The notes under the pieces: generated by a model | Database searches by the model: none | The model's input: the letters and a program-made list of their open reading frames with translations, nothing else | What the model was told of the DNA's origin: nothing | Source of the DNA: Macrostomum hystrix | Lineage: Eukaryota; Platyhelminthes; Macrostomidae | Assembly (NCBI GenBank): GCA_950097015.1 | Contig: CATNEN010000034.1 | Coordinates: 3,690,001 to 3,754,000, forward strand | Length of the DNA stretch: 64,000 bases | Reading direction: 5' to 3' | Shown: positions 53,101 to 64,000 of the stretch, one piece after another | Layout of the letters: each line of letters begins with the position of its first letter | Numbering within the stretch: the first letter of the stretch is position 1 | Program-made: the position numbers and the translations under genes

Positions 53101-54910
53101 TACAGATCCCATCTCGGATTCCTATTACAGATTACATCTCGGATTCCCATTACAGATCCCATCTTGGATTCCTATTACAGATTACATCTCGGATTCCTAT
53201 TACAGATCCCATCTCGGATTCCTATTACAGATCCCATCTCGGATTCCTATTACAGATCCCATCTCGGATTCCTATTACAGATCCCATCTCGGATTCCTAT
53301 TACAGATCCCATCTCGGATTCCTATTACAGATTACATCTCGGATTCCTATTACAGATCCCATCTCGGATTCCTATTACAGATCCCATCTCGGATTCCCAT
53401 TACAGATCCCATCTCGGATTCCTATTACAGATTACATCTCGGATTCCTATTACAGATCCCATCTCGGATTCCTATTACAGTTACTATCTCGGATTCCTAT
53501 TACAGATCCCATCTTGGATTCCTATTACAGATCCCATCTCGGATTCCTATTACAGATCCCATCTCGGATTCCTATTACAGATCCCATCTCGGATTCCTAT
53601 TACAGTTACTATCTCGGATTCCTATTACAGATCCCATCTTGGATTCCTATTACAGATCCCATCTCGGATTCCTATTACAGATCCCATCTCGGATTCCTAT
53701 TACAGATCCTATCTCGGATTCCTATTACAGATCTTAACTCTGATCCCTAAACTGGCAGGACGTACCGGAAACAGCGGCTGAAAGTTGCTGCCAAAGCTGA
53801 TCACATTGAATCGGCAAGTGGCCGGCAGTGATTTCAGAAACAGCAGTAGTGCCTCGCTGGCAGCTCGAATGTTCGCTCCGCTCATTGAGCCGCTCCTGTC
53901 CACAACTATGATAAATTCCTTCTCCGGGCTAGAAGCGGAGGCGGAGGCGTCAGACCCCAGCTGATCGCCTAGCAGCAGTTCGCAGGAGAGCACGAAGCCG
54001 CTGCGGCCCAGAACGGATTTCTCGCCGCCGACTGGCGAGACAGCCTGGCGAGACACCAGCAGCTGCGGCAGATCCAGCGGAGTCGGATAGCGCAGCAGAA
54101 TCTCCAGATCGTCTTCCGGCGCTTCGTTACTATTCAACACAAGCTTAAATCGTCGGCTAGGCTCCTGCCATTCGATAGCGGCGCTGGTGCATTCAACAGA
54201 CTCGGCCGGAGCCTGGTCGGCCAGGGTCACCTCGACGTTGAGGCGACTGCTCAGCCAGCCGGAGCTGCCGCCTCCGGAGCTGCCGGCAGCTGACTGGACC
54301 AGCACCTCCGGCATGGTTGGCGAGTGCAGCTGCTTGCCGACCTCCTGCCAAGCGTAGGCGGAAAAAGAGCTCTATCGACAAAGCCTGATCAACTGTAGGT
54401 AGTGTAGGTGGCAAAATAGGAAGGAGGTCTCACCTGTCCGGGCGAATACCTGGGCACCAGTTTTCGCATAATAGTCAGACGACACTGGCCAATCTCGGCT
54501 TCGTCCAGTTCAATTAGCGAGGCCATCCTAATGCTCACAGTTGACCCAGCGCGCACATTACCCAGATAGCAGTTGAACACGTCGGAGGCAGAGTCGCTCT
54601 CCCCGGCCATGGCGGCTGAGAAGCCGGCCTGAACAGCGCGACGAAATGCGTCGCGGGCCTCCTGTTTGTCGCGCATCTCGCACTGAATTAGGCGGCCATT
54701 TACCGTGGCGTCGAATTCAAACAGGGCCGAAGCGTCGTCCTGCGGGAAGGCGAATGACACGTGGCTAGTGTCCTCCTTGGCCTGGCTCTGGTAGGTGAGC
54801 GAGTAGCGGGCCACAGCTAGGTTCCTGTCCACCTCGATGAGCACCGTGCTGCCAGTGAAGGCGAACAGCGCCTCGCGAGCAGGCACACCAGGGCAGCGTA
54901 AACAGTCCAT
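47185..54910 (-). CDS. VWA5A: VWA5A-like protein (VIT plus VWA domains), seven exons
   Basis: Exons 54434-54910, 53766-54344, 51926-52345, 50964-51482, 49484-49655, 49048-49361 and 47185-47361 join in phase to 885 residues (human 786). Exon 1 encodes a VIT domain: [72 protein letters not shown]. The VWA domain has MIDAS residues in [30 protein letters not shown] and [11 protein letters not shown]. The C-terminus has [20 protein letters not shown] and [17 protein letters not shown]. An insert of poly-Pro ([10 protein letters not shown]) and poly-Gln lies in exon 6. The family function is uncertain (BCSC-1 tumour-suppressor candidate in human, related to inter-alpha-trypsin heavy chains). ATG 54908-54910 follows an acceptor TTTTCTAG 41 bp upstream. 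Introns over 200 bp all carry arrays; the 89- and 122-bp introns do not. Confidence 0.92.
47445..48535. repeat. Tandem array, 34-bp unit (core GGGGCGGAAAGGAGTACAAG)
   Basis: About 32 copies in the last VWA5A intron, with variants ending GGCCTGATGG, GACCTGATGT or GATTGGGCCTAATGT. Minus-strand frames stay open for hundreds of codons but are not genes. Confidence 0.95.
49755..50950. repeat. Tandem array, 25-bp unit with 22-bp variants (core CCCAAGCCACTAGATGCC)
   Basis: About 50 copies in a VWA5A intron. Units differ as ATGCCTCAGAAT, ATGGCTCAGAAT or the shortened ATGCCAGAAT; larger blocks of several units are repeated (for example 49860-50020 and 50100-50260). Confidence 0.95.
51490..51905. repeat. 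Tandem array, 28-bp unit (core GATGCTAGGTCACACACCTT)
   Basis: About 15 copies in a VWA5A intron. Confidence 0.93.
52430..53745. repeat. Tandem array, 25-bp unit (core ATCTCGGATTCCTATTACAG)
   Basis: About 52 copies in the VWA5A intron inside the VWA-domain coding region. Variants are CCTATT/CCCATT and ATCCC/ATTAC. Plus-strand frames across it are artefacts. Confidence 0.95.
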
Positions 54911-54959
54911 TGCAGCTGGCGGAGTGAATTGGCGATTTTGTATTCCACAGCTAGAAAAC

Positions 54960-55365
54960 ACACGCGATGCTACATCCTGACCCACACGATGCTATATCCT
55001 GACGTCCTGACGTCCTGACCCATACGATGCTACATCCTGACCCACACGATGCTATATCCTGACGTCCTGACGTCCTGACCCATACGATGCTACATCCTGA
55101 CCCACACGATGCTACATCCTGACATCCTGACCCACATGAGGCTACATTCTGATATCCTGACCCACATGATGCTACATCCTGACCCACATGATGCTACATC
55201 CTGAGCCACACGATGCTACATCCTGACATCCTGACCCATACGATGCTACATCCTGACATCCTGACCCACATGATGCTACATCCTGACATCCTGACCCACA
55301 TGATGCTACATCCTGACCCACATGATGCTACATCCTGACATCCTGACCCAGACTATGCTATATCC
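54960..55365. repeat. Tandem array, 22/31-bp composite unit (core ACCCACACGATGCTACATCC)
   Basis: Copies with one, two or three CATCCTGA/CGTCCTGA blocks, upstream of the acceptor that precedes the VWA5A start codon; probably in a 5' UTR intron or outron. Confidence 0.9.
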
Positions 55366-55959
55366 TGAAAATATAAGTAATATCGAAATAGAAATAAGTA
55401 AAATATAAAAAATAAACGAGAAACTTGCTACTTTTTAACAGATGTTTAAAAATATATATACGAGGTTTTAATCATGATTTATGTTCGTTAAGTTTTTGCA
55501 GTCAACTGAAAGTTAGAAAATGCAAGAGTTATTGAGTCACTCAGGGACTTATTTTAAAGACAAATTTTCCTAATAAAACGTATGATTGAAACTTAATAAA
55601 ATATCCTCCTATGAGCATTGCTAATCAGAGACAAAAATGTTTAAAAATGCAAAAGCCTTGCAAAAAATATTTAAGCTCCACGAGATTTTTGTTTTTGAAG
55701 GAAATCAAGGGAACTTAAGACTATTGAAGCTGGACCAATTGTCCAATTAGCTTTTGAAGACAAGTTCGACGCTTGAAAATGGGATTCCGGGAGAACAGTA
55801 AAACAAACAACACAAAGCGCAAACTAGGGTATTACATGAAATCATTGTGCAAACCTCAATTAATAAAACAAAACTGTTGAACACTACTCTCAATGCTAAA
55901 CACTAAACAGTAGTATTTCAATCCCAGACAAATAAGATTGGGAGTGGAACTTAGGGACC
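55366..55959. other. AT-rich VWA5A upstream region
   Basis: Likely VWA5A promoter region. No gene recognised. Confidence 0.35.
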
Positions 55960-56635
55960 AGAGAGAGGGAGAGTGGAAACCAACTGGAGGATCAGAGTGA
56001 GGGAGAGTGGAAACCAACTGGAGGATCAGAGTGAGGGAGAGTGGAAACCAACTGGAGGATCAGAGTGAGGGAGAGTGGAAACCAACTGGAGGATCAGAGT
56101 GAGGGAGAGTGGAAACCAACTGGAGGATCAGAGTGAGGGAGAGTGGAAACCAACTGGAGGATCAGAGTGAGGGAGAGTGGAAACCAACTGGAGGATCAGA
56201 GAGAGGGAGAGTGGAAACCAACTTGAGGATCAGAGTGAGGGAGAGTGGAAACCAACTGGAGGATCAGAGTGAGGGAGAGTGGAAACCAACTTGAGGATCA
56301 GAGTGAGGGAGAGTGGAAACCAACTGGAGGATCAGAGTGAGGGAGAGTGGAAACCAACTGGAGGATCAGAGTGAGGGAGAGTGGAAACCAACTGGAGGAT
56401 CAGAGAGAGGGAGAGTGGAAACCAACTTGAGGATCAGAGTGAGGGAGAGTGGAAACCAACTGGAGGATCAGAGTGAGGGAGAGTGGAAACCAACTTGAGG
56501 ATCAGAGTGAGGGAGAGTGGAAACCAACTGGAGGATCAGAGTGAGGGAGAGTGGAAACCAACTGGAGGATCAGAGTGAGGGAGAGTGGAAACCAACTGGA
56601 GGATCAGAGTGAGGGAGAGTGGAAACCAACTGGAT
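55960..56635. repeat. Tandem array, 34-bp unit (core AACTGGAGGATCAGAGTGAG)
   Basis: About 20 copies, very homogeneous, downstream of MSH2. A block of five units is itself duplicated exactly (about 56109-56294 and 56313-56498 read identically). Confidence 0.95.
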
Positions 56636-56775
56636 GACCTATTGAGAGAAAGTGGAAACCAAGAAGGAGTAAGGGAAGACCATTCAAAAACGGACTAATT
56701 AAATGTAAAATAGTCTTTCATGACTTTTCAAGGAAAAATCAGCGCTACAAGCCTGAAGCACCAGTCCAAGCCCTT

Positions 56776-59700
56776 CTAGGCGGCATCTAGCTGAGCCAAT
56801 ACGCAGGCGATGAGACCATTCTCAGAGCGTCGAACAGTCTCTAGAAATTTGTCAACTCGACTGGCCCGCTCTTCGACCGGCAGACAGTCAAATTCGGCCG
56901 GATCGTCCAGTCGGGCTGACTTCAAAGCCAAGCCAACCTCATTGGCAGCGTCGGCGGCCTCCTCGGGTCTGGAGGAGCTGCGCTTGCCACTGGCGGCGAA
57001 CACGTCATAGTCGCGAGCCTGGGTTTCGGAAGAAAACGGTGGATAATCCATTCAATACATAATCCACCCTGGGAAAACCTAAATCCACAATAGATAATCC
57101 ACCCTGGGAAAACCTAAATCCACAATAGATAATCCACCCTGGGAAAACCTAAATCCACAATAGATAATCCACCCTGGGAAAACCTAAATCCACAATAGAT
57201 AATCCACCCTGGGAAAACCTAAATCCACAATAGTTAATCCACCCTGGGAAAACCTAAATCCACAATAGATAATCCACCCTGGGAAAACCTAAATCCACAA
57301 TAGATAATCCACCCTGGGAAAACCTAAATCCACAATAGATAATCCACCCTGGGAAAACCTAAATCCACAATACATAATCCACCCTGGGAAAACCTAAATC
57401 CACAATAGATAATACACCATGGGAAAACCTAAATCCACAATAGATAATCCACCCTGGGAAAACCTAAATCCACAATAGTTAATACACCATGGGAAAACCT
57501 AAATCCACAATAGATAATCCACCCTGGGAAAACCTAAATCCACAATACATAATCCACCCTGGGAAAACCTAAATCCACAATAGATAATCCACCCTGGGAA
57601 AACCTAAATCCACAATAGATAATCCACCCTGGGAAAACCTAAATCCACAATATATAATCCACCCTGGGAAAACCTAAATCCACAATAGATAATCCACCCT
57701 GGGAAAACCTAAATCCACAATAGTTAATACACCATGGGAAAACCTAAATCCACAATACATAATCCACCCTGGGAAAACCTAAATCCACAATAGATAATCC
57801 ACCCTGGGAAAACCTAAATCCACAATAGATAATCCACCCTGGGAAAACCTAAATCCACAATAGTTAATCCACCCTGGGAAAACCTAAATCCACAATAGAT
57901 AATCCACCCTGGGAAAACCTAAATCCCCAATAGTTAATCCACCCTGGGAAAACCTAAATCCACAATAGATAATCCACCCTGGGAAACCTAAATCCACAAT
58001 AGTTAATACACCATGGGAAAACCTAAATCCACAATAGATAATCCACCCTGGGAAAACCTAAATCCACAATAGATAATCCACCCTGGGAAAACCTAAATCC
58101 ACAATACATAATCCACCCTGGGAAAACCTAAATCCACAATAGTTAATACACCATGGGAAAACCTAAATCCACAATAGATAATCCACCCTGGGAAAACCTA
58201 AATCCACAATAGTTAATACACCATGGGAAAACCTAAATCCACAATAGATAATCCACCCTGGGAAAACCTAAATCCACAATAGATAATCCACCCTGGGAAA
58301 ACCTAAATCCACAATAGATAATCCACCCTGGGAAAACCTAAATCCACAATAGATAATCCACCCTGGGAAAACCTAAATCCACAATAGATAATCCACCCTG
58401 GGAAAACCCAAATCCTCAATAGTTAATACACCATGGGAAAACCTAAATCCACAATAGATAATCCACCCTGGGAAAACCTAAATCCACAATAGATAATCCA
58501 CCCTGGGAAAACCTAAATCCACAATAGTTAATACACCATGGGAAAACCTAAATCCACAATAGATAATCCACCCTGGGAAAACCTAAATCCACAATAGATA
58601 ATCCACCCTGGGAAAACCCAAATCCTCAATAGTTAATACACCATGGGAAAACCTAAATCCACAATAGATAATCCACCCTGGGAAAACCTAAATCCACAAT
58701 AGATAATCCACCCTGGGAAAACCTAAATCCACAATAGTTAATACACTATGGGAAAACCTAAATCCACAATAGATAATCCACCCTGGGAAAACCTAAATCC
58801 ACAATAGATAATCCACCCTGGGAAAACCCAAATCCTCAATAGTTAATACACCATGGGAAAACCTAAATCCACAATAGTTAATACACCATGGGAAAACCTA
58901 AATCCACAATAGTTAATACACCATGGGAAAACCTAAATCCACAATAGTTAATACACCCTGGGAAAACCTAAATCCACAATAGATAATCCACCCTGGGAAA
59001 ACCTAAATCCACAATAGATAATCCACCCTGGGAAAACCCAAATCCTCAATAGTTAATACACCATGGGAAAACCCAGTCCAGCACCATGGGAAAACCCAGT
59101 CTACCACCATGGGAAAACCCAGTACAGCACCATGGAAAACCCAGTCCAGCACCATGGGAAAACCCAGTCCAGCACCATGGAAAACCCAGTCCAGCACCAT
59201 GGGAAAACCCAGTACAGCACCATGGAAAACCCAGTCTAGCACCATGGGAAAACCCAGTCCAGCACCATGGGAAAACCCAGTGCACCACCCGAAAACGTTC
59301 CTCTGCTAACCTTTTCCGCCGCCATCTGCAGCGTCCGCTCTGGAAAGCCGGCCAGCTTGGCCACGTGCAGGCCGAGGCTCGCGTCGCAGACGCCGTCTCG
59401 CACAGCGTACAGCAGCAATAGGCTACCGTCGCGCACGCAGGCGCTGAGGCAGAGGTTGCGCACGCACGGATGCAGATCAGCCAAGGCGGCCAGCTCGTGA
59501 TAGTGCGTGGCGCACAGGCAGTAGCAGCGAAGACCGTCGGCCAGCTGTTGGGTGATGGCCCAGGCCAAGCCGAAGCCGTCGTAGGTGGAGGTGCCCCGGC
59601 CGAGTTCGTCCATGAGGACCAGAGAGTTAGGCGTGGCTGAGCGCAGAATGCCGGCTGTCTCTAGCATCTCGGCCATGAATGTGGAGACGCCCTGCTGCAG

Positions 59701-62700
59701 AGAGTCGGCCGCGCCAACTCGGCAGCTGATGAGATCGACTACGGAGATGTCGGCGCTGGCAGCTGGTACGTAGCAGCCGATTTGAGCCATGAGCACAGTA
59801 AGGGCCACCTGGCGGGCAGCAGATTAGAAGTGGGTCTTATGAAAATATGAGACAGCTAAAGCCTTAAACAACAGGTAAGGACTGAAGCCCTTTGACCTGA
59901 GAACTGAAGCCTTCCTGACCTGAGAACTGAAGCCCACCTGACCTGAGAACTGAAGCCTTCCTGACCTGAGAACTGAAGCCCTTCCTGACCTGAGATAGAT
60001 ATAGAAGGCAGCCGAAACTCACCGATCTAACAAAGGTGGACTTTCCGCCCATATTGGGCCCAGTGACCAGCAGGCAGTGCTGACCAGATTTGTCCAGCCT
60101 GGCACTGTTAGCAATGTAAGAAACGCCCTCCTGCTGCTCAACGCACGGATGCCGGCACTGGCTAATATCAATGACGCCAGTCTCCATTGGTCGGACGATT
60201 GGCCTCACAAAAGTCTCCGGAGCAGCCTGACTAGCGGTTGCCATAGCAACAAGAGCATCCAACTGGGCCAAGAGATCGCTTAGGTGAAAGATGTAGTCAA
60301 CAAAGCCAGCAGCAATTTTCAACACTTCGGTCACAATGCTGGCCTGCTGATCTTCGTATTGGCGACGAACCTCCATCCAATTGTCGTTGAGTTCAGTCAT
60401 CTTGGCGCTGCGAAATCTGACGCCGTTATTCTTTACATCCAGGATGGTGTAGCCGCGACTGTCGCGCAAGCACTTCTCGTCTTTCTTAGTGACACGACAG
60501 GCGTAGCCGTGCTGCCTGGACAGGTCCAGCTTGATCGACTTGTCCTCCTGCAGCTGCAGATCTGACACTGCCTGTGCGAAAAATGAATAAATAAAAGCGT
60601 GCACAAATTTTGCTACTGCTCTCAGCAAGCAGAGTACAGGGCATTTTTTCTCGTTTTCAGTGGTTGGTGATTAATAAAATGGGTACAAAATTTTTTCATG
60701 AACTTTACAATCAGCACTCAAATGCAGGAACTACCTAATGAGCAGTCTACCTAATGAGCAGTCTACTTGATGAGCAGTCTACCTAATGAGCATTCTACTT
60801 GATGAGCAGTCTATCTAATGAGCAGTGTACCTAATGAGCAGTCTACTTGATGATTAGTCTACATAATGAGCAGTCTAGCTAATGAGCAGTCTACCTAATG
60901 AGCAGTCTACCTAATGAGCAGTCTACTTGATGAGCAGTCTACCTAATGAGCAGTCTACTTGATGAGCAGTCTACCTAATGAGCAGTCTACTTGATGAGCA
61001 GTCTACTTGATGAGCAGTCTACCTAATGAGCAGTCTACCTAATGAGCGGTCTACTTGATGAGCAGTCTAGCTAATGAGCAGTCTAGCTAATGAGCAGTCT
61101 ACCTAATGAGCAGTCTACCTAATGAGCAGTCTACTTGATGAGCAGTCTACCTAATGAGCAGTCTACTTGATGAGCAGTCTAGCTAATGAGCAGTCTAGCT
61201 AATGAGCAGTCTACCTAATGAGCAGTGTACCTAATGAGCAGTGTACCTAATGAGCAGTCTACTTGATGAGCAGTCTACTTGATGAGCAGTCTACCTAATG
61301 AGCATTCTACTTGATGAGCAGTCTATCTAATGAGCAGTGTACCTAATGAGCAGTCTACTTGATGATTAGTCTACATAATGAGCAGTCTAGCTAATGAGCA
61401 GTCTACCTAATGAGCAGTCTACCTAATGAGCAGTCTACTTGATGAGCAGTCTACCTAATGAGCAGTCTACCTAATGAGCAGTCTACTTGATGAGCAGTCT
61501 ACCTAATGAGCAGTCTACTTGATGAGCAGTCTACCTAATGAGCAGTCTACCTAATGAGCAGTCTACTTGATGAGCAGTCTACCTAATGAGCAGTCTACTT
61601 GATGAGCAGTCTAGCTAATGAGCAGTCTAGCTAATGAGCAGTCTACCTAATGAGCAGTCTACCTAATGAGCAGTCTACTTGATGAGCAGTCTACCTAATG
61701 AGCAGTCTACTTGATGAGCAGTCTAGCTAATGAGCAGTCTAGCTAATGAGCAGTCTACTTGATGAGCAGTCTACCTAATGAGCAGTCTACTTGATGATTA
61801 GTCTACATAATGAGCAGTCTAGCTAATGAGCAGTCTACCTGATGAGCAGTCAACTTTTTCTTGATAAAGAAAAGCTTTATCAACAGTCAATTGAACAACC
61901 AATTAATGAGCAGTCAAAATGAAACACTAAAACAGTCCAATTAATTTGTGGCTCGTCGAAATTGAGATAGATAAGTTGTAATTACCTTGCGAAACTGTTT
62001 ACGAATCTGTCCCTCCAATTCGTCCAGCGTTTCCCTAATGCTACCGAGCTGTTCATCGAAGCTGGCACGAATTCTGTACTCGCCAGCCTGGTCGACGGCC
62101 TCCAAATCTAGCGTCGTCTGGACCATCTGGACCAGCTTGTTCAGATCGCGCTCGCATTCGGCTAGCGGATCGGCGAATAGTGAGCGTAGGGCGTCGGCGG
62201 ATTCGGCGGCATCGGCTAGAGCCGAGCGCAGCTGTGGCAGCCTAGAGAAGCACAGATGGAGGCGATAGACATCCTGAAGGCTGGATCGATTTCTTTGCAG
62301 TCTAACGGCCAATCGTTGCAGATCCGGACAGCGCCTAAGCCAGTCTTCGTGTAAAAATTGGCGCAAAGCCGAGTCGGACATTAGGGCGCCGACGCAGTCC
62401 AAGCGTTCGTTAATTAGGCGAACGTCTAACAGCGGCTGGCGAATCCATTGGGCTAGTAGGCGAGAGCCGGGCTGGGTGCGGCAACGGTTTAAGAGGCCGA
62501 ACAGCGAGTGAGATCTGAAGGTGGCATTGTATGTGGGGGGATATTTTATCAACCAATTAATAAAGAAGATGGGATTTAAGAGTTGTGGGATTGTTCTGAA
62601 AACATCAGAATGCTGAAGCATTCAATTTTTCCTTGTGAGTACAGTCTTAATGGCTAACTATAGATAAATTATTAGCGTTGCAAAACAAAAACCCAAAACA

Positions 62701-63707
62701 ATTTCAGGTGTATGACCTAGTGTGTTACAGGTGTATGAACTAGACTATTACAGGTGTCTGACCTAGACTATTACAGGTGTCTGACCTAGACTATTACAGG
62801 TGTCTGACCTAGACTATTACAGGTGTCTGACCTAGACTATTACAGGTGTCTGACCTAGACTATTACAGGTGTCTGACCTAGACTATTACAGTTGTCTGAC
62901 CTAGACTATTACAGGTGTCTGACCTAGACTATTACAGGTGTCTGACCTAGACTATTACAGGTGTCTGACCTAGACTATTACAGGTGTCTGACCTAGACTA
63001 TTACAGGTGTCTGACCTAGACTATTACAGGTGTCTGACCTAGACTAAAACAGGTGTCTGACCTAGACTATTACAGGTGTCTGACCTAGACTATTACAGGT
63101 GTCTGACCTAGACTAAAACAGGTGTCTGACCTAGACTATTACAGTTGTCTGACCTAGACTATTACAGGTGTATAGCCGAGAGGATTATAGGTGTATGATC
63201 TAAAATATTACATGTTTATGACTAAATTTATGATAGTCGCATGACATCAAATAATCGATATTTCCCAATGAAGAAAGTTAAGATAATGCAGTTTTTTTAC
63301 TTTCCAACACAACATAATAGACAAAATTACCTTGGCGCATCCGGTCCGGTAGGCAGCAGGTGCAACGCCCTCACAGCCGCGCCGTCCAGTTGAACAAAAT
63401 GGCCCGGACGCCAGCGCTCCAGCTGGTAGCGGCCAACAACGGCGCCGCCAGTTGAGGCGGCCTCGGCGGAGTCGCCTAGCTCTAAAAAGTGGGCCAGACT
63501 CCACAGGCTGGTTAGGCACAGCTGGCGCTCGGCGGCCACCATCTCTTTTAGGGGATTCAGCGAGCGCACGAGCCGGGCTAGCTCCTCTTCCATCGCCTCG
63601 TCGTCTGGAGGCCGGCGCATCCGGTTCGACGACTGTTGCTGCTGCTGCTGCTGGCCGGCGTTTGAGGAGCCTGACTGATTCACCATGACGCCGAGACGGC
63701 CGAGAAC
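56776..63707 (-). CDS. MSH2: MSH2 DNA mismatch repair ATPase, C-terminal five exons (partial)
   Basis: Exons 63331-63707, 61986-62514, 60023-60571, 59311-59808 and 56776-57018 join in phase to 731 residues; about the first 200 (mismatch-binding domain and start) lie beyond the right edge. MSH2 pairs with MSH6 or MSH3 to recognise mismatches and recruit MutL. Visible blocks are [53 protein letters not shown], clamp residues, [20 protein letters not shown], Walker [58 protein letters not shown], Walker B and D-loop [33 protein letters not shown] and [16 protein letters not shown] poly-Gln tract replaces part of the connector near the first exon here. The catalytic set is intact. All four introns contain private arrays. 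Confidence 0.96.
57046..59060. repeat. 2-kb tandem array, 35-bp unit (core CTGGGAAAACCTAAATCCAC)
   Basis: About 58 copies in the last MSH2 intron. Two haplotypes alternate: ATAGATAATCCACCCTGGG and ATAGTTAATACACCATGGG; the three differing sites nearly always change together, so whole units were copied. Confidence 0.97.
59055..59290. repeat. Secondary array, 23-bp unit derived from the 35-bp array
   Basis: About ten copies containing CACCATGGGAAAACCCAGT. The CACCATGGGAAAACC half is shared with the neighbouring 35-bp unit; the rest (CAGTCCAG) is new. Confidence 0.9.
59865..60003. repeat. Short tandem array, about 21-bp unit (CCTGACCTGAGAACTGAAGC)
   Basis: Five to six copies in the 214-bp MSH2 intron. 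Confidence 0.85.
60725..61855. repeat. 1.1-kb tandem array, 16-bp unit (ATGAGCAGTCTACCTA)
   Basis: About 70 copies in an MSH2 intron. Variants end CCTA, CTTG or GCTA in recurring orders; a block of roughly 500 bp repeats (about 60775-60960 resembles 61285-61500). Confidence 0.95.
62705..63175. repeat. Tandem array, 23-bp unit (core CTGACCTAGACTATTACAGG)
   Basis: About 20 copies, highly uniform in the middle and decayed at both edges, in an MSH2 intron. Confidence 0.95.
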
Positions 63708-64000
63708 CTGAGAGATTTTGATAAAAAATCTAATTTAATCTCTCCGCTGTCTCGTCTCCGCCATGTCTCTTCTCTCCCGAGTCATATCTCCCCCGTGTTT
63801 CATATTTTAGTCTTTTCTCTCCTATATCTAATATTTTTCATTTCTTATCCCATGTCTCATAACTCCCGTATCTTATCTCCTCCGTGTTTAATATTTTCCA
63901 TTTCTTATCTCTCCGCTGTCTTTGTCTCCATTCTCCTTGGGCCCTCAACGTTCAACAAGCCACGCGCAGCACAGAACAATCAGAACAAAGTCGCACGAAC
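63708..64000. other. CT-rich MSH2 intron sequence at window edge
   Basis: Degenerate copies of TCTCTCCGCTGTCT and CATATTT... up to about 63930, perhaps the edge of another array. No exon found before the window ends. Confidence 0.45.

Noticed and set aside
52864-53781. Plus-strand frames of 305 and 257 codons with [12 protein letters not shown]-like repeats
   Set aside because: They are translations of the 25-bp intronic array in VWA5A, opposite to the gene.

Overview
This is animal nuclear DNA from an invertebrate, probably a lophotrochozoan and perhaps a free-living flatworm. All protein genes have spliceosomal GT-AG introns. An NPY/NPF-type prohormone encodes a GRPRY-amide C-terminus, as in lophotrochozoan and flatworm peptides, and several start codons lie just behind a strong 3' splice site, as expected if spliced-leader trans-splicing occurs. 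The species assignment is inference.

Layout. 0-6 kb: UNC119 (minus strand, five exons), whose last intron holds a Helitron fragment that itself contains a hAT MITE; two related tRNA-derived SINEs sit in intron 1. 6-9 kb: an inactivated mariner with long inverted repeats, broken by a likely solo LTR, then a long-TIR MITE. 9.6-10.2 kb: the NPY-like prohormone gene. 10.5-12.2 kb: a frameshifted Crypton-type tyrosine recombinase gene beside a large palindrome. 13.4-15.9 kb: FTSJ1 (tRNA 2'-O-methyltransferase). 16.5-18.1 kb: a CpG-rich 19-bp minisatellite. 18.8-19.3 kb: an SRSF7-like splicing factor. 21.5-26.1 kb: a SAFB-like nuclear RNA-binding protein (5' end not found). 30.5-36.2 kb: PFKFB (plus strand, eight exons). 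38.9-39.4 kb: IFT25. 39.9-42.8 kb: a dead non-LTR retrotransposon and a deleted mariner carrying a Penelope-like insert with a hammerhead-ribozyme motif. 43.5-46.4 kb: NDUFB8, with a pair of inverted MITEs and a SINE in its intron. 47.2-54.9 kb: VWA5A (minus). 56.8 kb to the right edge: MSH2 (minus, N-terminal exons outside the window).

The dominant structural feature is private tandem arrays. Every intron longer than about 200 bp in FTSJ1, VWA5A and MSH2, the two large resolved SAFB introns and two PFKFB introns contain a minisatellite with its own unit (16-36 bp). Introns shorter than about 135 bp have none, and the UNC119 and NDUFB8 introns carry transposons instead. These arrays create many long spurious open frames.

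The genes are not a pathway: they are housekeeping and signalling genes (glycolytic control, complex I, mismatch repair, tRNA methylation, splicing, ciliary transport, lipoprotein trafficking, a neuropeptide) in an ordinary eukaryotic arrangement. Exon boundaries were placed by reading splice sites and checking phase by hand.
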